A DNA stretch of 64,000 nt from Micrasema longulum (GCA_022494885.1 JAGVSM010003937.1:186001-250000), one strand, 5' to 3'; positions 10,852 to 22,364 are shown, counted from the stretch's first letter. Made by a program: numbers and translations. The notes: a model not told the origin generated them from the sequence alone.

Positions 10852-11295
10852 ATGATTGTGTTCTCAAGTCTTCAAAAACGTAGAAATAACATTGACTCCA
10901 TATTTATGTTTAATTTGCTGAATGGCTTAATTAAGGTACCATCGTTACTGGAACAAGTGGCATTCAATGTTCCGATCCGCCGGCTGCGAAATAATAATGT
11001 GCTGTTCCTCGATCAACACAGCACAAACTATGGCTTGCATGCACCAATGTCCCGATTGTGTCGTATTGTTAACTCCAGACAAGATCTGGACTTTTTTGGT
11101 ATAAGTCTTTATAGATTGAAAAATTCACGAAGATAGACCGGATCTTGTCTTGTGGTAGTAATTTTAATTAATTTCGTCCTAGCTTTAATTTCATTCAATT
11201 GTAATTTGTTTTATTAGTGCCTGTATTTATTATAAGAAATTGTATTTTCCATTGTTAGAATAGAACTGCATAAGTCCGTCAAATAAATGAATAAG
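10852..11295 (+). mobile_element. non-LTR retrotransposon 3' end (TNYGLHAP family, copy 1)
   Basis: The frame (10852-11136) ends '...HSTNYGLHAPMSRLCRIV' and 'LDFFGISLYRLK', the standard C-terminus of Jockey/CR1-like ORF2 proteins. Upstream 'QKRRNNIDSIFMFNLLNG' fits the region after the RT thumb. The 3' UTR ends near 11290 at AAATAAATGAATAA. Related copies on the minus strand are at 18480-18860 and 34315-34810. No RT or endonuclease catalytic motifs remain. Confidence 0.75.
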
Positions 11296-11344
11296 TACAT
11301 TTTTTTTGACTTTTTGATATTTATCGTATTCTTCCGGTAGACTT

Positions 11345-11500
11345 TATTTCAATTTAAAATAAAATGTAAACCCATATACGGACCATGCCTTTGTGAATTT
11401 TTTTGTGTTAATGCAATAGTTTTTTTTTTGTATTTGTAACTTATGTATACCCATTGTACAACGCAAAGGAAAAAAATACAATAAATAAAAATAAAAAATA
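11345..11500 (+). repeat. retroelement 3' UTR with 'catgcctttgtg' motif
   Basis: 'cggaccatgcctttgtgaat' followed by 'tttttgtgttaatgcaatag' and an A-rich tail recurs at 32740-32810 and 51215-51370 in the same orientation. Probably the 3' UTR of one LINE family. Confidence 0.5.
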
Positions 11501-11552
11501 AAAATTTCAGCACTGAAAACTCATACTTGATAAAAATCACATTAATTGTTTT

Positions 11553-11629
11553 GTTCTCACCGGGAATCAAACCCGGAACCTTCCGTGCGAGAGCCGAGCG
11601 TCTTGACCACTACACCACAGAGGCTGCCA
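11553..11629 (-). mobile_element. tRNA-derived SINE head, family C
   Basis: The minus strand reads 'gcctctgtggtgtagtggtc' (A box) and 'ccgggtttgattcccgg' (B box / T-arm). The T-arm pairs well, but no acceptor stem with a CCA-side partner is seen. The same head is at 27236 on the plus strand. Confidence 0.65.
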
Positions 11630-11639
11630 AAGCTAAAGA

Positions 11640-12265
11640 AAGTCATAAAGCTTTTCTCAACCATACCCAACGCACGGATTTCGACATTTATGTGCCTATT
11701 ACATTGAGGTACATTACTAAAGTTTCCTCAACCTGCGGCCAATTAGCATATGTTTGATAGAACGGTCTTCAGTCAGTTGCAAGCGTTCAACGGCTACTTT
11801 TCTCATCCCAACGACTAAAATGCCTATATGTACGCTAAGATATTACACAAATCGATATGCAAAAGAGATGGTATAACCTTTTACCAGTAAGTAATATTTT
11901 TATCTTAATCAGTACTTGTTAAATATAGCTATTTTAATGTTAAAAAAAGTTTTACTAATAATCTCCTGTCTCTGTCCTGTTCAGTCAGTCGGGCGTAAAG
12001 TGAAAAGATTAACAAACGTGACGTGTATGCTAAAGGAAGCGACAAACTGAATATTACTTACAATAGACCGATGTTAACAGTCAGTGCTTTTTACTGCACT
12101 ACTTGTTTTGCTTGTCAAAGTCGACGTGATATGACGTGACGATACTTGCTCCCTTTGCTGGCCATTCCTTTTTTTTGGGAACGACTTTTTAGTTCGGATT
12201 TGTATGGAGTGTTATCTCTATATATTATATCTCATTGGCCTATTATACAAAATTTTACCACAGAA
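11640..12265. other. no supported feature
   Basis: Moderately AT-rich. No shared repeats or coding frames recognised. Confidence 0.4.
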
Positions 12266-12269
12266 TCGC

Positions 12270-12395
12270 CTGAGAGATAGCGTTTCGACAGCATTCAGCC
12301 TACTTTCATTCTTGTTTTTCCAATTCTGAATTCCACTCCCGCACATACGGGTCGGCACCAGGACTCGATTGTAAACTGCTAATTTTGCAATCAGC
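12270..12395 (-). mobile_element. LINE fragment, 'DGKTEKDIERR' family
   Basis: 'tttcgacagcattcagccta', 'ttccaattctgaattcc' and 'ttgtaaactgctaat' line up with 42530-42612 on the minus strand. That segment encodes the 'LVPTLMYG.E.W' and 'RLNAVE' region in copy 13398. Confidence 0.6.
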
Positions 12396-12399
12396 ATAA

Positions 12400-13210
12400 G
12401 GCTTATTATTTATTATATTGTTATTAAAGCCAAAAAAAATTTTTTGGACAGATTTTCCTTCTGTTTACCTTAGATAGTATTTCTACTTTCTACCACATAT
12501 TATTGTGGATCTGTTTATTTTCGACAGAGAATGATTGATTACCTTGTTTGTGTAAAAAATAAACAAATGTAGTTATCATTATTTCTTCTTGTGTCAATAA
12601 AACTTCTTCCAGAGAATAAAAATACGTTTTACTTCGGCCCACTTTTTTAGTTTGTTTTCAAATAAAATAAACGTACTTCAGAATATATTTCGCGTTCATC
12701 AAAAATACGCGTAATAATTTGAAAACTTGATAAAACATACTCCCAAATTTGTTCACACTTGGAAATTGTTAAACCAGCGATAAAAGAGCGACTTTGATGT
12801 TTTATCATAATAAACTAATTTAGATTAATTTACATTAAACAATAATATGTAATATTAATTAGCGACATGATTCTAAAACAAAGCTATCGCTGATAATAAA
12901 ATAATTTTACGAAAATTGGCCTTAAAGATACTTAATTTATCTTAGTAACTACGACATAGCACTACTGAGCATAGTTTACTTAAATATGGCCTCCCTTGAC
13001 GACCCGACTATCTCACCAGAGCCTTACCTTTTGTTCCCTGAAGAAATATTTAGTTTTTGAACTTTTTCTTCTTGAATTATATGCACGATAACAAGATTGA
13101 TCTTTTGGTGACTTATACGAAGGGCGTCGGAGATAAGAAATAATAAAAAAAAATGATAATAATAATCTAATCTAATGGTATTAACTTTATGAAATTATCG
13201 TGTTACTTTT
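12400..13210. other. no supported feature
   Basis: AT-rich spacer upstream of the LINE at 13310. Confidence 0.4.
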
Positions 13211-13212
13211 AT

Positions 13213-13293
13213 TAGGAAAAACAACATTTGTTATATTAGAAATAATAGAATATAAAGAATTGCACATACATTTAGTTAAATTTTTGATAAATA
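13213..13293 (+). repeat. repeat shared with 3136-3228
   Basis: See 3136. It lies directly upstream of the LINE fragment here. Confidence 0.45.
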
Positions 13294-13309
13294 TACTGGT
13301 TGAATTTGC

Positions 13310-14075
13310 TAATGAGAGCGATTTGCTGATGAATGTAATGAATCGAAAGTGATGGTTTTTTGAAAGGGATGAAAATATAACTAAATGTGAGATCAGTGTG
13401 AACGGAGATATTCTGAATCAGGTAGAAGAATTTGTGTACCTGCGAAGTATGTTTACTAGGGATGGAAAGACTGAGAAAGTTATTGAAAGGAGGATAAGAG
13501 CCGGGAACAGGGTGAACGGTGCACTGAAATTTAATTTGGCAAACAAATATTTATCGCAGGGGGCGAAACTAGCAGTTTACTATGGAGTTCTAGTGCCAAC
13601 TCTAATGTATAGGAGCGAAGTATGGAATTGGAAAAATAATGATGAAAGTTGGTTAAATGCTGTTGAAACGCGATCTCTCAGACGAATGTGTAATAACACG
13701 ATTTATAATAGGTGCAAAAATGACAAAATTCGTGTAAGGCTGAGACATGCATTATCGGCAGAATCAAGAAAGGGGTGCTGCGCTGGTTTGAGTATGTGGA
13801 GCGAATGGACAGCGAAAGAACGGCTAAAAAGGTCTACGATGCGAATGTCGATGGATGCAGAAAACGAGGAAGGCCGAGAAATGGCACGATCTAGTCCATC
13901 AAGTACTTGAAAACGGACGTGTCAAAAGTAGGAATAATCGGCGCGCATGCATGAGAAGATGTATGAATGTAGAAGAAGTGAGGTCTGTATGCAAAGACAG
14001 AGTGATGTGGCGTTCTATCCTCTCTGCCTACCCCTACGAGGGAACGGCGTGATGGTTTGTTTGTTTGTTTGTAAT
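13310..14075 (+). mobile_element. non-LTR retrotransposon ORF2 C-terminal fragment (best-preserved LINE)
   Basis: Frame 13398-13910 reads 'NGDILNQVEEFVYLRSMFTR' then 'DGKTEKVIERRIRAGNRVNG', 'AVYYGVLVPTLMYRSEVWNW' and 'SLRRMC'. A +1 change moves the ending to 13855-14052 ('RRACMRRCMNVEEVRSVCKD', 'RVMWRSILSAYPYEG'). This is the region downstream of the reverse transcriptase in moth and other animal LINEs, often annotated as 'transposon-derived protein F52C9.6'. RT and endonuclease domains are missing and one frameshift is evident. Other pieces of the same family are at 10695, 12270, 42230-42970, 44754-45040 and 63883-64000. Confidence 0.85.
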
Positions 14076-14384
14076 GATTGAACATGTTACACACAAAATA
14101 TAAAATATTAAATAAGAAAAGAAAAGAAGAGCACAGTGAGAAAGGTGAGGATGAAGAAAACAATTGGATGGGTGGATAAAGGGAAGAGAGGAATTTCAAT
14201 AATATTTATGCATTTTAATCTTCAAGTACAGAGAGTAAGTACTTGGCGGTCTTATTACTAGAAGCAATATCTTCTAGCCAACCGAAGACACGGTAAAAAG
14301 AAGAGTAGGTTAAAAATTTGTACTAAAAAACAAAAATATTTGTTAAAGATGCATACGAGTACACGAAAAATACATAATTTTTAT

Positions 14385-14981
14385 TTATTTATTTAATGCA
14401 CAAAATACACAATTTTACAGAGATACAATTATATGTTTTTTATGTCCCGACTTAGAAAATTCCGTGTTAAGTCGGGACTCTTCAATATATAGATCAAAAA
14501 TATTTATTTACATATTAAAACAATATGCAAGTTATCAAAACAATATGCAAAATAATCAAAACAATATACAAAATAATAAAAGAAAAATATAAATAGTAAA
14601 AAATTATACATGTCGAAAAGTGGAATATAGAAAAGTTATATCATAATACGTATGACAGTGATGATATACACATATACGTATATGGATAATAATGAAGACA
14701 TCAGCGATGTTATATATTTATTCCCGAAGCATTTGCATTTAGTGGTCTCTACCCCTCGATACAATTCAATTATGGATCTTCATCTTAAATATAGACGTTG
14801 TTTTGGAAAACTTAATATGTTCATCCAAGACGTTGAACACTCTTGGAGCTATATATGAAAAGTGCCTCCGAGCAAACATCGCACGCGTTCTCGGTATTAA
14901 GAAGTTTCGTGCGGGCATTCTGTTGGGACTTGGGACCTCCTTCCATAGTCGCCTGACCAGAAAATTAATTGAAAATAACAA
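14385..14981 (-). mobile_element. non-LTR retrotransposon 3' end (CR1/Jockey-like)
   Basis: The minus-strand frame 14981-14766 reads 'RTRAMFARRHFSYIAPRVFN' and 'VLDEHI...SIFKMKIHNW', the conserved ORF2 terminus (R...R.FSY.AP..WN.LP......FK). Its 3' UTR contains a perfect 11-bp hairpin (14444-14454 with 14468-14478) and ends in ATAAATAAAAATT near 14385. The same hairpin and tail occur alone at 35985-36095. Confidence 0.7.
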
Positions 14982-15039
14982 ATGTTTTTTTAATGGAAAG
15001 ATAAGGTTTGCACATATTTACTTAAATGTTCAACGAAAA

Positions 15040-15400
15040 TTTTTAAAATACCAATATTTTACAAACAATAAAACGCTTTGCACTTCCAGTCAATCTGCTA
15101 AACAACACGGATTTTTACCCTTGAAAATAGACGCACTATACATATTTAAATTATGCTATTTATATAAATTATTAAATGATCAATTAGACTCTTCTAACCA
15201 ACTCTCCAAAATTAATCTTAATGTCCCCTTTTGCGTGGCAATAAATAAGTATTTATTTCATCTGCCAATCTGTGGCCCTAACTATGTACAACACTATTTC
15301 CTCTATCGTTCTTGCTCTAACTATAATTTAGATTTACGATCCAAAAGTTTAAGGAATCATTTGTTGATTCATATAAACTTGTCACGTCGTTCAAAGTAGT
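15040..15400 (+). mobile_element. possible decayed LINE ORF2 tail
   Basis: The open frame contains 'FLPLKIDALYIFKLCYLYKL' and later 'DLRSKSLRNHLLIHINLS'. These resemble the thumb-to-C-terminus of CR1/L2-like ORF2 (LPLK.RI.FK...L.YK, and a final hydrophobic helix). The frame is long for such AT-rich DNA, but key residues (TNYG, WN.LP) are not clear. It could be chance. Confidence 0.3.
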
Positions 15401-15519
15401 CCGTTTTTTATTATAATATGTTTTTCTTACTTTTTTAAGAAACTTTCCCGTATAATGTAATGCTCTAATTTTTACAGCGCATAAGAAAACATTTTTTTTA
15501 TCCAATTTCCCGTAGGGCT

Positions 15520-15595
15520 GAAGTTCCTCATTGGAGTGTCAACGCAGCGCCCTATGCACAACTAGATGCGGAGAAGGAAAAAAGGAGAACAAAAA
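15520..15595 (+). mobile_element. SINE family A, 3' fragment
   Basis: 'gcagcgccctatgcacaact' followed by 'gcggagaaggaaa' corresponds to the conserved 3' end of family A. Confidence 0.5.
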
Positions 15596-15599
15596 AGGT

Positions 15600-16140
15600 T
15601 AAGAATCGCTACCACAGACTGACGTTCTTTAAAGTCACACGTACGATTATCTGATTGGAATATATCACCCATACAATTTTAAGTTAAGTTCCTCGGATGC
15701 ACAGTGTGTCAAAAAGCTATAAATTATATTAATTGTAAAATGTTGACGGTAATGTCTATTGTATTAAGCCACCTGCTTCGTAATTCTAACGTAATATTTT
15801 GTGATATAATCTTCAAGACTTCCGCAACGTATACAATTCTGCATAATAAAAAATACGTATGAATATTTTTAATTACTCGTAACAATAGAAATTTTCGTCC
15901 CAAAGGTTTCTAAATCTTGCGCAAAGGACTTCGAAGGAAAAGTGGTGGCAAAAAACTCATAAGCCATGCATATTAATTTATTTAAACACTTCAAGTACAA
16001 AACTTTATGCACTTTGGCGGCAGGTTGCTAAAAGTAATATTTTCTGCCAATTAAAACTATTTTCCAGAATTTCTACTGAATTTGAAAAAATGTTTTCGAA
16101 TGACAGCTGTGAACGTGTGAAGTTATTATTTTTAAAAAAA
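15600..16140. other. no supported feature
   Basis: AT-rich, unique sequence. Confidence 0.4.
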
Positions 16141-16145
16141 AACAT

Positions 16146-16191
16146 TTTTTATACGCATTACATAGCAGTAGCTTTGTAATGCGTATAAAAA
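16146..16191. repeat. perfect 17-bp inverted repeat (hairpin)
   Basis: The left arm 16146-16162 (tttttatacgcattaca) pairs exactly with 16175-16191 across a 12-nt loop. No neighbouring element explains it. Confidence 0.75.
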
Positions 16192-16489
16192 TAATTAATC
16201 TTTTCAAAATTCATTTGTAAATAGAACCTGCCATATGTGTAATCAAAAATTAAATTGTATTGATATTAATAACATATCTTTAACTTTCTTTAAAAGTGAA
16301 ATTTCCAAAAATAATTCAAGTTATGATGTTGCGCCTTGAATCCGCAGCCTATATAATGCAGGTTATGTGCAGTTCTGTATGTAGGCACATAATAAATGAA
16401 CACGGTATGGTCAACAATAGTTGTATTATTTATTGTAATGTGCAACTGTGTGACCAATATTCATTTACATTTCTAGTAATATTATAAGT

Positions 16490-16670
16490 TTTGTATGATT
16501 AGTTATTTTATGTTATGTATATTTTTTATGTGACAACATTTACAATAACAATATTATGTGGAAGCCTCTAATTGGACATTATGATATGTATTTATGGTAT
16601 AATTGATTCTTATAAATGTATAAATGTCTGTTGGCTTTCCAATGAAATAAAATAAATAAATAAGTAGCGA
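16490..16670 (+). repeat. retroelement 3' tail
   Basis: 'gtctgttggctttccaatga' followed by AATAAAATAAATAAATAAG looks like a LINE 3' terminus. The upstream sequence is too AT-drifted to assign. Confidence 0.45.
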
Positions 16671-16679
16671 ATAGTGATT

Positions 16680-17620
16680 TTATTTACGGGTAAGCTATAA
16701 AAAAATATCATATGTTTGTACCTACATAGAAGGTACATAATATAATGTAAGTAATACATACTATAAATTGATATTTTTCTGTGGTTCTGTGTGATACAAC
16801 AACTCTCATCCATGAAATCAACTCGAACAACGTAGTTACATAGATATGTTATCTATTACTTTAACTCATAACTCATTAAAAATTAAATAAAAAATAGCAC
16901 TATGAATTTAGTCGATATAAGGTATTCAAATGAAATGTCAACGGCCGAATCGTTCTAGAAATTAAAAGTGCTTAAAACGGCTGCGTCGAGCGCCATATAA
17001 TATGTCCTGCAATATGACGCATGAAAATAATTTTGGTCTTATGTCAAAAGTACCATCTTAAAGAAAAATAGTCAATTTTCCAAATCAAGAATCTTCAAAT
17101 AATTTGTGTAATCTGCAAGTTTAATCTAGGAGAAAAACCCCGCACTGGGGTTAAGACATTCAAAATATAATATACTTATTTGTATAAAAAAAATAGCTGG
17201 AGTAATTAGCTAGTTTCTTGGATCACCGCAGGCGCTGGACGCGCTTTATTAATATTTATATTTATATTAGGCTAAAAATACAAACGGCGGAAATTATTTA
17301 AAATAAATGGTAATTATTTATTTGTTTTTCTGTTAATAAAGTTAAAGTGAAACATTATTATGATTAGTCAAATATAATAGTAAGCTGCGCAGAGACTAAT
17401 AAAACATGGACTGAAATTATACAATAAACTATTAAATAAAAAACTCGGACAACCTTTACAAAATATGTTAAAAATATTATTTTTAACAGTAGAATGTGAA
17501 TTTTAAAAGTTAAAATATTTTGTTAAATCCGTAAGGGTTTGTCAATAAAAAATTTTAATAAAAAAAAAATTTAAAAAACCATAAATAACTTTTAAGAAAA
17601 TTGACTTGAACGTTTTTGAA
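16680..17620. other. no supported feature
   Basis: AT-rich, no recognised element. Confidence 0.4.
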
Positions 17621-17624
17621 CTCT

Positions 17625-17795
17625 TTGTTTTCGCACTACAATATTTTACAATCCCTGGTCTGGTACTCGAAGAGTAAGTCGTCCTTCTTTCATGTATCAA
17701 AAATTATTACGATACGCATTGGTTGGCGTACCAATGAAGTGCACTATGCATAATTTGGTGTGGAAATGGAATAGTGGTATTTCTAACAATTTCAA
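17625..17795 (+). mobile_element. SINE family A (headless copy)
   Basis: 'aatccctggtctggtactcg', 'agagtaagtcgtccttcttt' and 'gaagtgcactatgcataat' follow the family A body order. The tRNA-like head is absent. Confidence 0.6.
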
Positions 17796-17799
17796 AATT

Positions 17800-18145
17800 A
17801 CTTGAGCATTATTTATTGAGGAAAAATTGAGTTCACGCTTTAAATTTTTCTAAGAATTTAATCGTAAGTGTTTCCAAATTACTTTCAATTTCGATTAATT
17901 CAAAAATCTGGCATACCAGACGGGAGACGCTGCCTGATTTATTGGTTTAAAAGGTGTTTTATGAGCTTTCGCTATTCGCCTACGCCCGAAGCTATGCTAT
18001 GCGATCCGTCTTTATCATGCACAATGTTATTAAATCAACTTTTTATTGTGTCCCGTTAATGTAGAAAGACACATACCTCAACATACAGAAACTTTGCAAT
18101 TTGCTACATACATAACTTACATCAAGAAAAAAAAATACAGCATTC
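17800..18145. other. no supported feature
   Basis: Nothing recognised. A 63-codon ORF at 17868 uses TTG-type initiation and has no family resemblance. Confidence 0.35.
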
Positions 18146-18149
18146 ATTT

Positions 18150-18215
18150 TGTTCGCTGGTTGGAAGAAATTTCTATCTGGCAATAAGCGCGTCAATGTAC
18201 AAAGAAAGTTTAAAA
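18150..18215 (+). repeat. LINE 3' UTR stem-loop motif
   Basis: 'ggttggaagaaatttctatc' and 'ggcaataagcgcgtcaatgt' recur at 48515-48565 downstream of a LINE ORF end. A diverged form is at 21650-21690. Likely the structured 3' UTR of CR1/L2-like LINEs. Confidence 0.55.
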
Positions 18216-18294
18216 AAAAAAAAAAATTAACATGAATTTTTTCAAAAACAATGACTGAATTTCATCGTGTAGGGAGTTAATTATATTGAAATGT

Positions 18295-18470
18295 TACAAA
18301 AGAGATGGAGAAAATTTTAAATATGTAAGCCTAGACGTTTACAGGGCTTGTGACCGGTCATTGGCTAGTTTAAGTGCTACTTAAACAAGAAATTAATCAG
18401 CCTGGAAATAAATTTAAACATCTTACGCTTTCATACTGTTAGAATCACTTTCAAGAACTGTTTTTTTCAT
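18295..18470 (+). repeat. family M copy (diverged)
   Basis: 'gttacaaaagagatggagaa', 'tacagggcttgtgaccggtc' and 'attggctagtttaagtg' mark the first half of the unit. The rest is lost. Confidence 0.6.
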
Positions 18471-18479
18471 TAATGTTTA

Positions 18480-18860
18480 TTATTTATTTATTTAATTACA
18501 GACTTATTAAGTCGACACAATAATAAATCCTTTTTTTTATAATTTATATTGGTACGATTAAAATAAAATACAACTAAAGAAAATTAAAACTACGACTAAA
18601 TTAAATAATTATTTCTACCTTAAGACAAGATCTGGTCTATCTTAGTGATTGTTTAAATCTAGAAAAACTTACACCAAAAAAGTCAAGATCTTGTCTCGAG
18701 TTTACAATGCAACACAGTCGGGACATTGGTGCATGCAAGCCATAGTTTGTGCTGTGCTGATCAAGAAACGGCAAATTATTATTTAGCAACTGGTGTATTG
18801 GAACGTTTAATGCTATTAATTTGTTTCCGTAACGTTGGTACATCAATAATTGAGACATTT
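18480..18860 (-). mobile_element. non-LTR retrotransposon 3' end (TNYGLHAP family, copy 2)
   Basis: The minus-strand frame ends 'HSTNYGLHAPMSRLCCIVNS' and 'LDFFGVSFSRFKQSLR', very close to copy 1 at 10852. Its A-rich tail is at about 18480-18500. Confidence 0.75.
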
Positions 18861-18922
18861 AGTAAATTCCAAATAGCCTGTGCTTGAAGTATCTGTAACT
18901 TTAATCAACAATAAATAACATA

Positions 18923-19504
18923 AATTTTATCAACATATTACAACAGAGATGAAAACATGGAAGTCTAGGTAATATGGAAGTCTAGGCATCTACAGGGCTT
19001 ATGACCTGTCAATGGCTGGTTTAAGTGGCCACTTTACACACTGCGTAACATTCACCATTCTGCCTATATTTGAACATCTATATTCCTTCTATTATTTCAT
19101 CTGTTGATGTTTGTGAAGGTAAAGAGCTGAAACCTTTATTTATGCGGGTGAGATTAATCTAATTGAATTATTTCATCTACATACTAGGCAACGCCTGAAA
19201 ATGTTATTTTTTCAATTTCGATACTTCTTCATGAACCAGGTTTTCATGGACCATGGACTTCACAAACATCAACAGATGAAATAATTGAAGGAATATAGAT
19301 GTTCAAATATAGTCAGAATGGTGAATGTTACACAGTGTGTAAAGTGGCCACTTAAACCAGTCATTGACAGGTCATAAGCCCTGTAGATGCCTAGACTTCT
19401 ATATTACCTTCTCTTAAATGCTCTTCGTCTCTGTTATAATATGTTAATATAAACAGCTCCCCAGGGAGTCGAATCCAGTCCTTGTCTACAAAAACTGAAT
19501 TTTA
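18923..19504. repeat. family M fold-back copy with candidate 7-bp target duplication
   Basis: A near-complete unit (from 18930) is followed by an almost complete inverted unit (about 19254 to 19497), making a palindrome of roughly 240-bp arms. AATTTTA at 18923-18929 and 19498-19504 may be the target duplication, but it is AT-rich and short. The right end stops inside the 'gtctacaaaa' module. Confidence 0.75.
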
Positions 19505-19625
19505 CCTCGTATTAAGTTAAAACATTACAACACAGATGGAGAACATTTTTGAAAAGAAAATATGGACGCCAGCTGCTTACAAGACTTATGATATGTTTAA
19601 GTACCACTTAAGGAGTATCCACAGC
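19505..19625 (+). repeat. family M fragment
   Basis: 'acattacaacacagatggag' leads to 'gcttacaagacttatgatat', a diverged start of a unit. Confidence 0.5.
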
Positions 19626-19629
19626 TGAC

Positions 19630-20235
19630 ATCAGGGTTTAAAGGATGCATATTTTATATCACATATCACCGATACATAATATCAAGATATGCTGATATTC
19701 ATAATTTAGTAATGGTGAGTTTTTTTTAGACATTACCTCGTATCTTCATATTTAACTATTCTGAGATTTCTCGGGAACCATAAAGTCGCGACTATCACAC
19801 GCTGTGGACTGAAACGGGGATGCGTTCGGAGCAGGGGAATAATATGCAGCAAAAGCAAATCTTACATAATTTTGTTTGGTTCCGAGTTCCGACCGATCTT
19901 AAAAATAGACTGCATTATTAAGATTTTTCGGCGTTTGATGGTATTCGAATAGTCAATTTGATAACAGGTTGATTTCTGGTTTATTATTTGTATATTCACT
20001 GGGAGTGAAAAAGGAAAGATGATGAGAAATATGTTGCAGTCGCATAAATCAATTAAAATTGCATAATAAGCCATCTCAACCGAATCTTGGATCACCACAA
20101 TACATCATAATATGGATCTCGTCTTGGTCGATGGTCCATTCGTTTAGAAGATTGGCGTGAAATTCCACGACAAATTGCCTCGGACAATCCTTCAGACTGT
20201 CGCATACCGCCGCAGCTTTCCCGCTTCTTTCTTTG
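19630..20235. other. unassigned region with one minus-strand ORF
   Basis: The minus-strand frame 20303-20076 includes 'KERSGKAAAVCDSLKDCPRQ' and 'QDEIHIMMYCGDPRFG'. Its composition is less AT-driven than chance ORFs here, but I recognise no family. It overlaps the repeated segment 20240-20290, so an element remnant is more likely than a host exon. Confidence 0.25.
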
Positions 20236-20239
20236 TGCA

Positions 20240-20290
20240 CTGCCAAAATGGCATGACAAAATGGCGTCAAGTTAAATTGATCGAACAGAA
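20240..20290 (+). repeat. 50-bp repeat shared with 22365-22415
   Basis: 'ccaaaatggcatgacaaaat' and 'ggcgtcaagttaaattgatc' occur in direct orientation at both places with two or three differences. Confidence 0.65.
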
Positions 20291-20528
20291 CAACAAACAA
20301 CAAACGAACTCAAAATTCATATCTTGCTAAGCTTTCTTTATTTTTTTTGCACGAATTACAGAATTACAGTCCTAATATTATATAATAGTCTGAGTTTTGA
20401 GAGATTAATTTAAAAATAAAGTATTTGGGTCTGTAATCGGTTTTAGCACCTTTTTGATTCATATTCTAAAACATGGGACAAGAAGGGCTCATAGCACAAT
20501 ACGAAGGTAAGAGAGTTATCTTCAATCA

Positions 20529-21047
20529 ATTATTTATTTAACAAATTACAACAGGGATAGAGAATACCTTAAATAAGGGAATATGGAAGTCTAGGCATTT
20601 ACAGGGCTTATGACCTGTCATTGGCTGGTTTAAGACAATTTTGGACATTTGGACAAACTCAAATATTGTAATGAAACCAACTGGTCCAAGAAAAAGTTTA
20701 AAAATCGAAAAATTGTTTTCAGTCGTTGCCAAGTATGTGAAATAATTCAGTCAGATGAATCTCTTCACAACAATAAAGGTTTCAGCTCTTTAACTTCACT
20801 AAAATCAACCAATGGAAGAATTGAAGAAATATGGATGTTCAAACAGGCAAAATAGTGAATGTTGCTTAAACCAGCCAATGACAGGTCATAAGCCCTGTAA
20901 ATGCCTAGACTTCCATATTCCCTTATTTAAGGTATTCTTCATCCCTGTTGTAATTTGTTAATCTTAATGACTCCCGAGGGGGTGAAATCCAGTCTTTTGT
21001 CTACGAACATTTGGACAAACTCAAATATTGTAATGATTATTTATTTA
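20529..21047. repeat. family M copy flanked by 12-bp direct repeat
   Basis: The element 20541-21035 begins 'acaaattacaacaggg' and ends 'caaactcaaatattgtaatg'. The inside is unit material in both orientations, including the end module twice. ATTATTTATTTA is present exactly at 20529-20540 and 21036-21047. It is low-complexity, so the duplication is weaker evidence here than at 28109 or 40815. Confidence 0.7.
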
Positions 21048-21059
21048 TTTATTTACGGT

Positions 21060-21745
21060 TCTATGAACATTTGACATAATTATAATAAAACCAGTTGAAA
21101 AAATAATACAACAAAAAGTAGGATGAAATTTAAAAAGAAAAAAAAACATCAGAAAAAGTATACAATAGTAAACAGTTTTTTTTTTTTAATAAATATTAAA
21201 TCAGTAACAAATACGAATATTTTCGTATATAAAAGAAAGATAAATAAAAAAAATAGCAGTTCCTATTAAAAAAAAAAGGAAGAGAAGGAAAAAAAAGTGC
21301 TCTAAAAGGAATGTTTAATCGTAGTAGTAGGACCCTATTTCGTTTATTTGAATTGATGAAGCAAAATTTTTTAGCAAGACGTTTTTTTTTTCTCTACCCA
21401 TGTTTTATTTACATTTTAATGTAATGCACGTATAAAATGTCACTTCCTGAATATTTAAATTTTTCTCTTTTCCTCCCTTTTTCCTTCCCCTTTTTATCCC
21501 TTTTTTTCTTCATAGTATAGTGTAGATATTTAAAAAAAAATATTTCTTAAAAAAATTATATTTTTTTAAATATTTTGTTTCATAAAGAAGTTATCAATAA
21601 ACCAACAATATGTATGTTTATATACCACTGATATTCTCAAATTGAATGGTTCGGGTGGGTAGGAAGAAATTGCCTTAAGGTAATATTCCCGCCCAAATGC
21701 ATATGTATGTAAACTGTATATGTATATGAAGTATTTAAATAAATA
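21060..21745 (+). repeat. AT-rich retroelement-like region ending in a LINE 3' UTR
   Basis: The end (21640-21745) has 'gggtgggtaggaagaaattg', then 'ccttaaggtaatattcccgc' and an AAATAAATAAATA tail. This resembles the CR1-like 3' UTR at 48515. The upstream part is A/T drift without a readable frame. Confidence 0.4.
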
Positions 21746-21749
21746 AATA

Positions 21750-22100
21750 TATGATTTTTTTTTTCAATTGTTGACTTTTCTTAAGTAACCTTCATAATAT
21801 GGGGTGAGATTCATCTGACGAAATTATTATATCTACTTGATAAAGTTTGAAAAAATATAATAATATAAGAAATCAAACACTGATTTGAGTCTACTGAACC
21901 CTTTATTTTATTTTTTACAAATATCAAAACAAAAATTTCGTGACTACTGTTTCGCTTTTTTACTTGTTGGGGCATTTTCAAACGAATGTCTTATATTTAC
22001 ATTGTAAGTATGGCGTTCTACAAAATAAACACCAAATCAATCAATAAATACAATAACTTAAACTTATTTTTAGAGACCAATAGGTCAAATTAATAATGTT
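21750..22100. other. mostly unassigned; short repeat at 21868-21895
   Basis: 'aaatcaaacactgatttgag' is repeated at 62768-62787. Nothing else recognised. Confidence 0.35.
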
Positions 22101-22104
22101 TGAG

Positions 22105-22200
22105 CATGTTCTTAATTTCTCTTGTAATACATCAACGTAATTAACTCTCTAGCCGAGGAGATTCAGTTCTTGTCTTCAAACATTTAGACAACCTGTATTA
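22105..22200 (-). repeat. family M end-module fragment
   Basis: 'cttgtaatacatcaacgtaa', 'aactctctagccgaggagat' and 'cttcaaacatttagacaacc' are the diverged end module. Confidence 0.5.
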
Positions 22201-22364
22201 TTTATTTTCTGTTACATGAAGGTTAAATAAATAATCTTTTTTTTCAGGAAAACTGTGAAAAACGAGTGATAATTAATAATTTACAAGTGTTTTTTTTTAC
22301 TCGTAGGCTCATGAACGGTAGCTAAATGGATCAACTTCTGTACCACGAGGTCGACAAACTCACA

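Noticed and set aside
11553..11629. Possible tRNA gene (Glu/Asp-like)
   Set aside because: A and B boxes fit but the acceptor arm does not pair. The same head recurs at 27236 with SINE body, so it is a SINE.
14803..15060. Plus-strand ORF beginning MENLICSS
   Set aside because: Its first third is the antisense of a clear LINE terminus on the minus strand. Only the later part (15040-15400) is kept as a low-confidence candidate.
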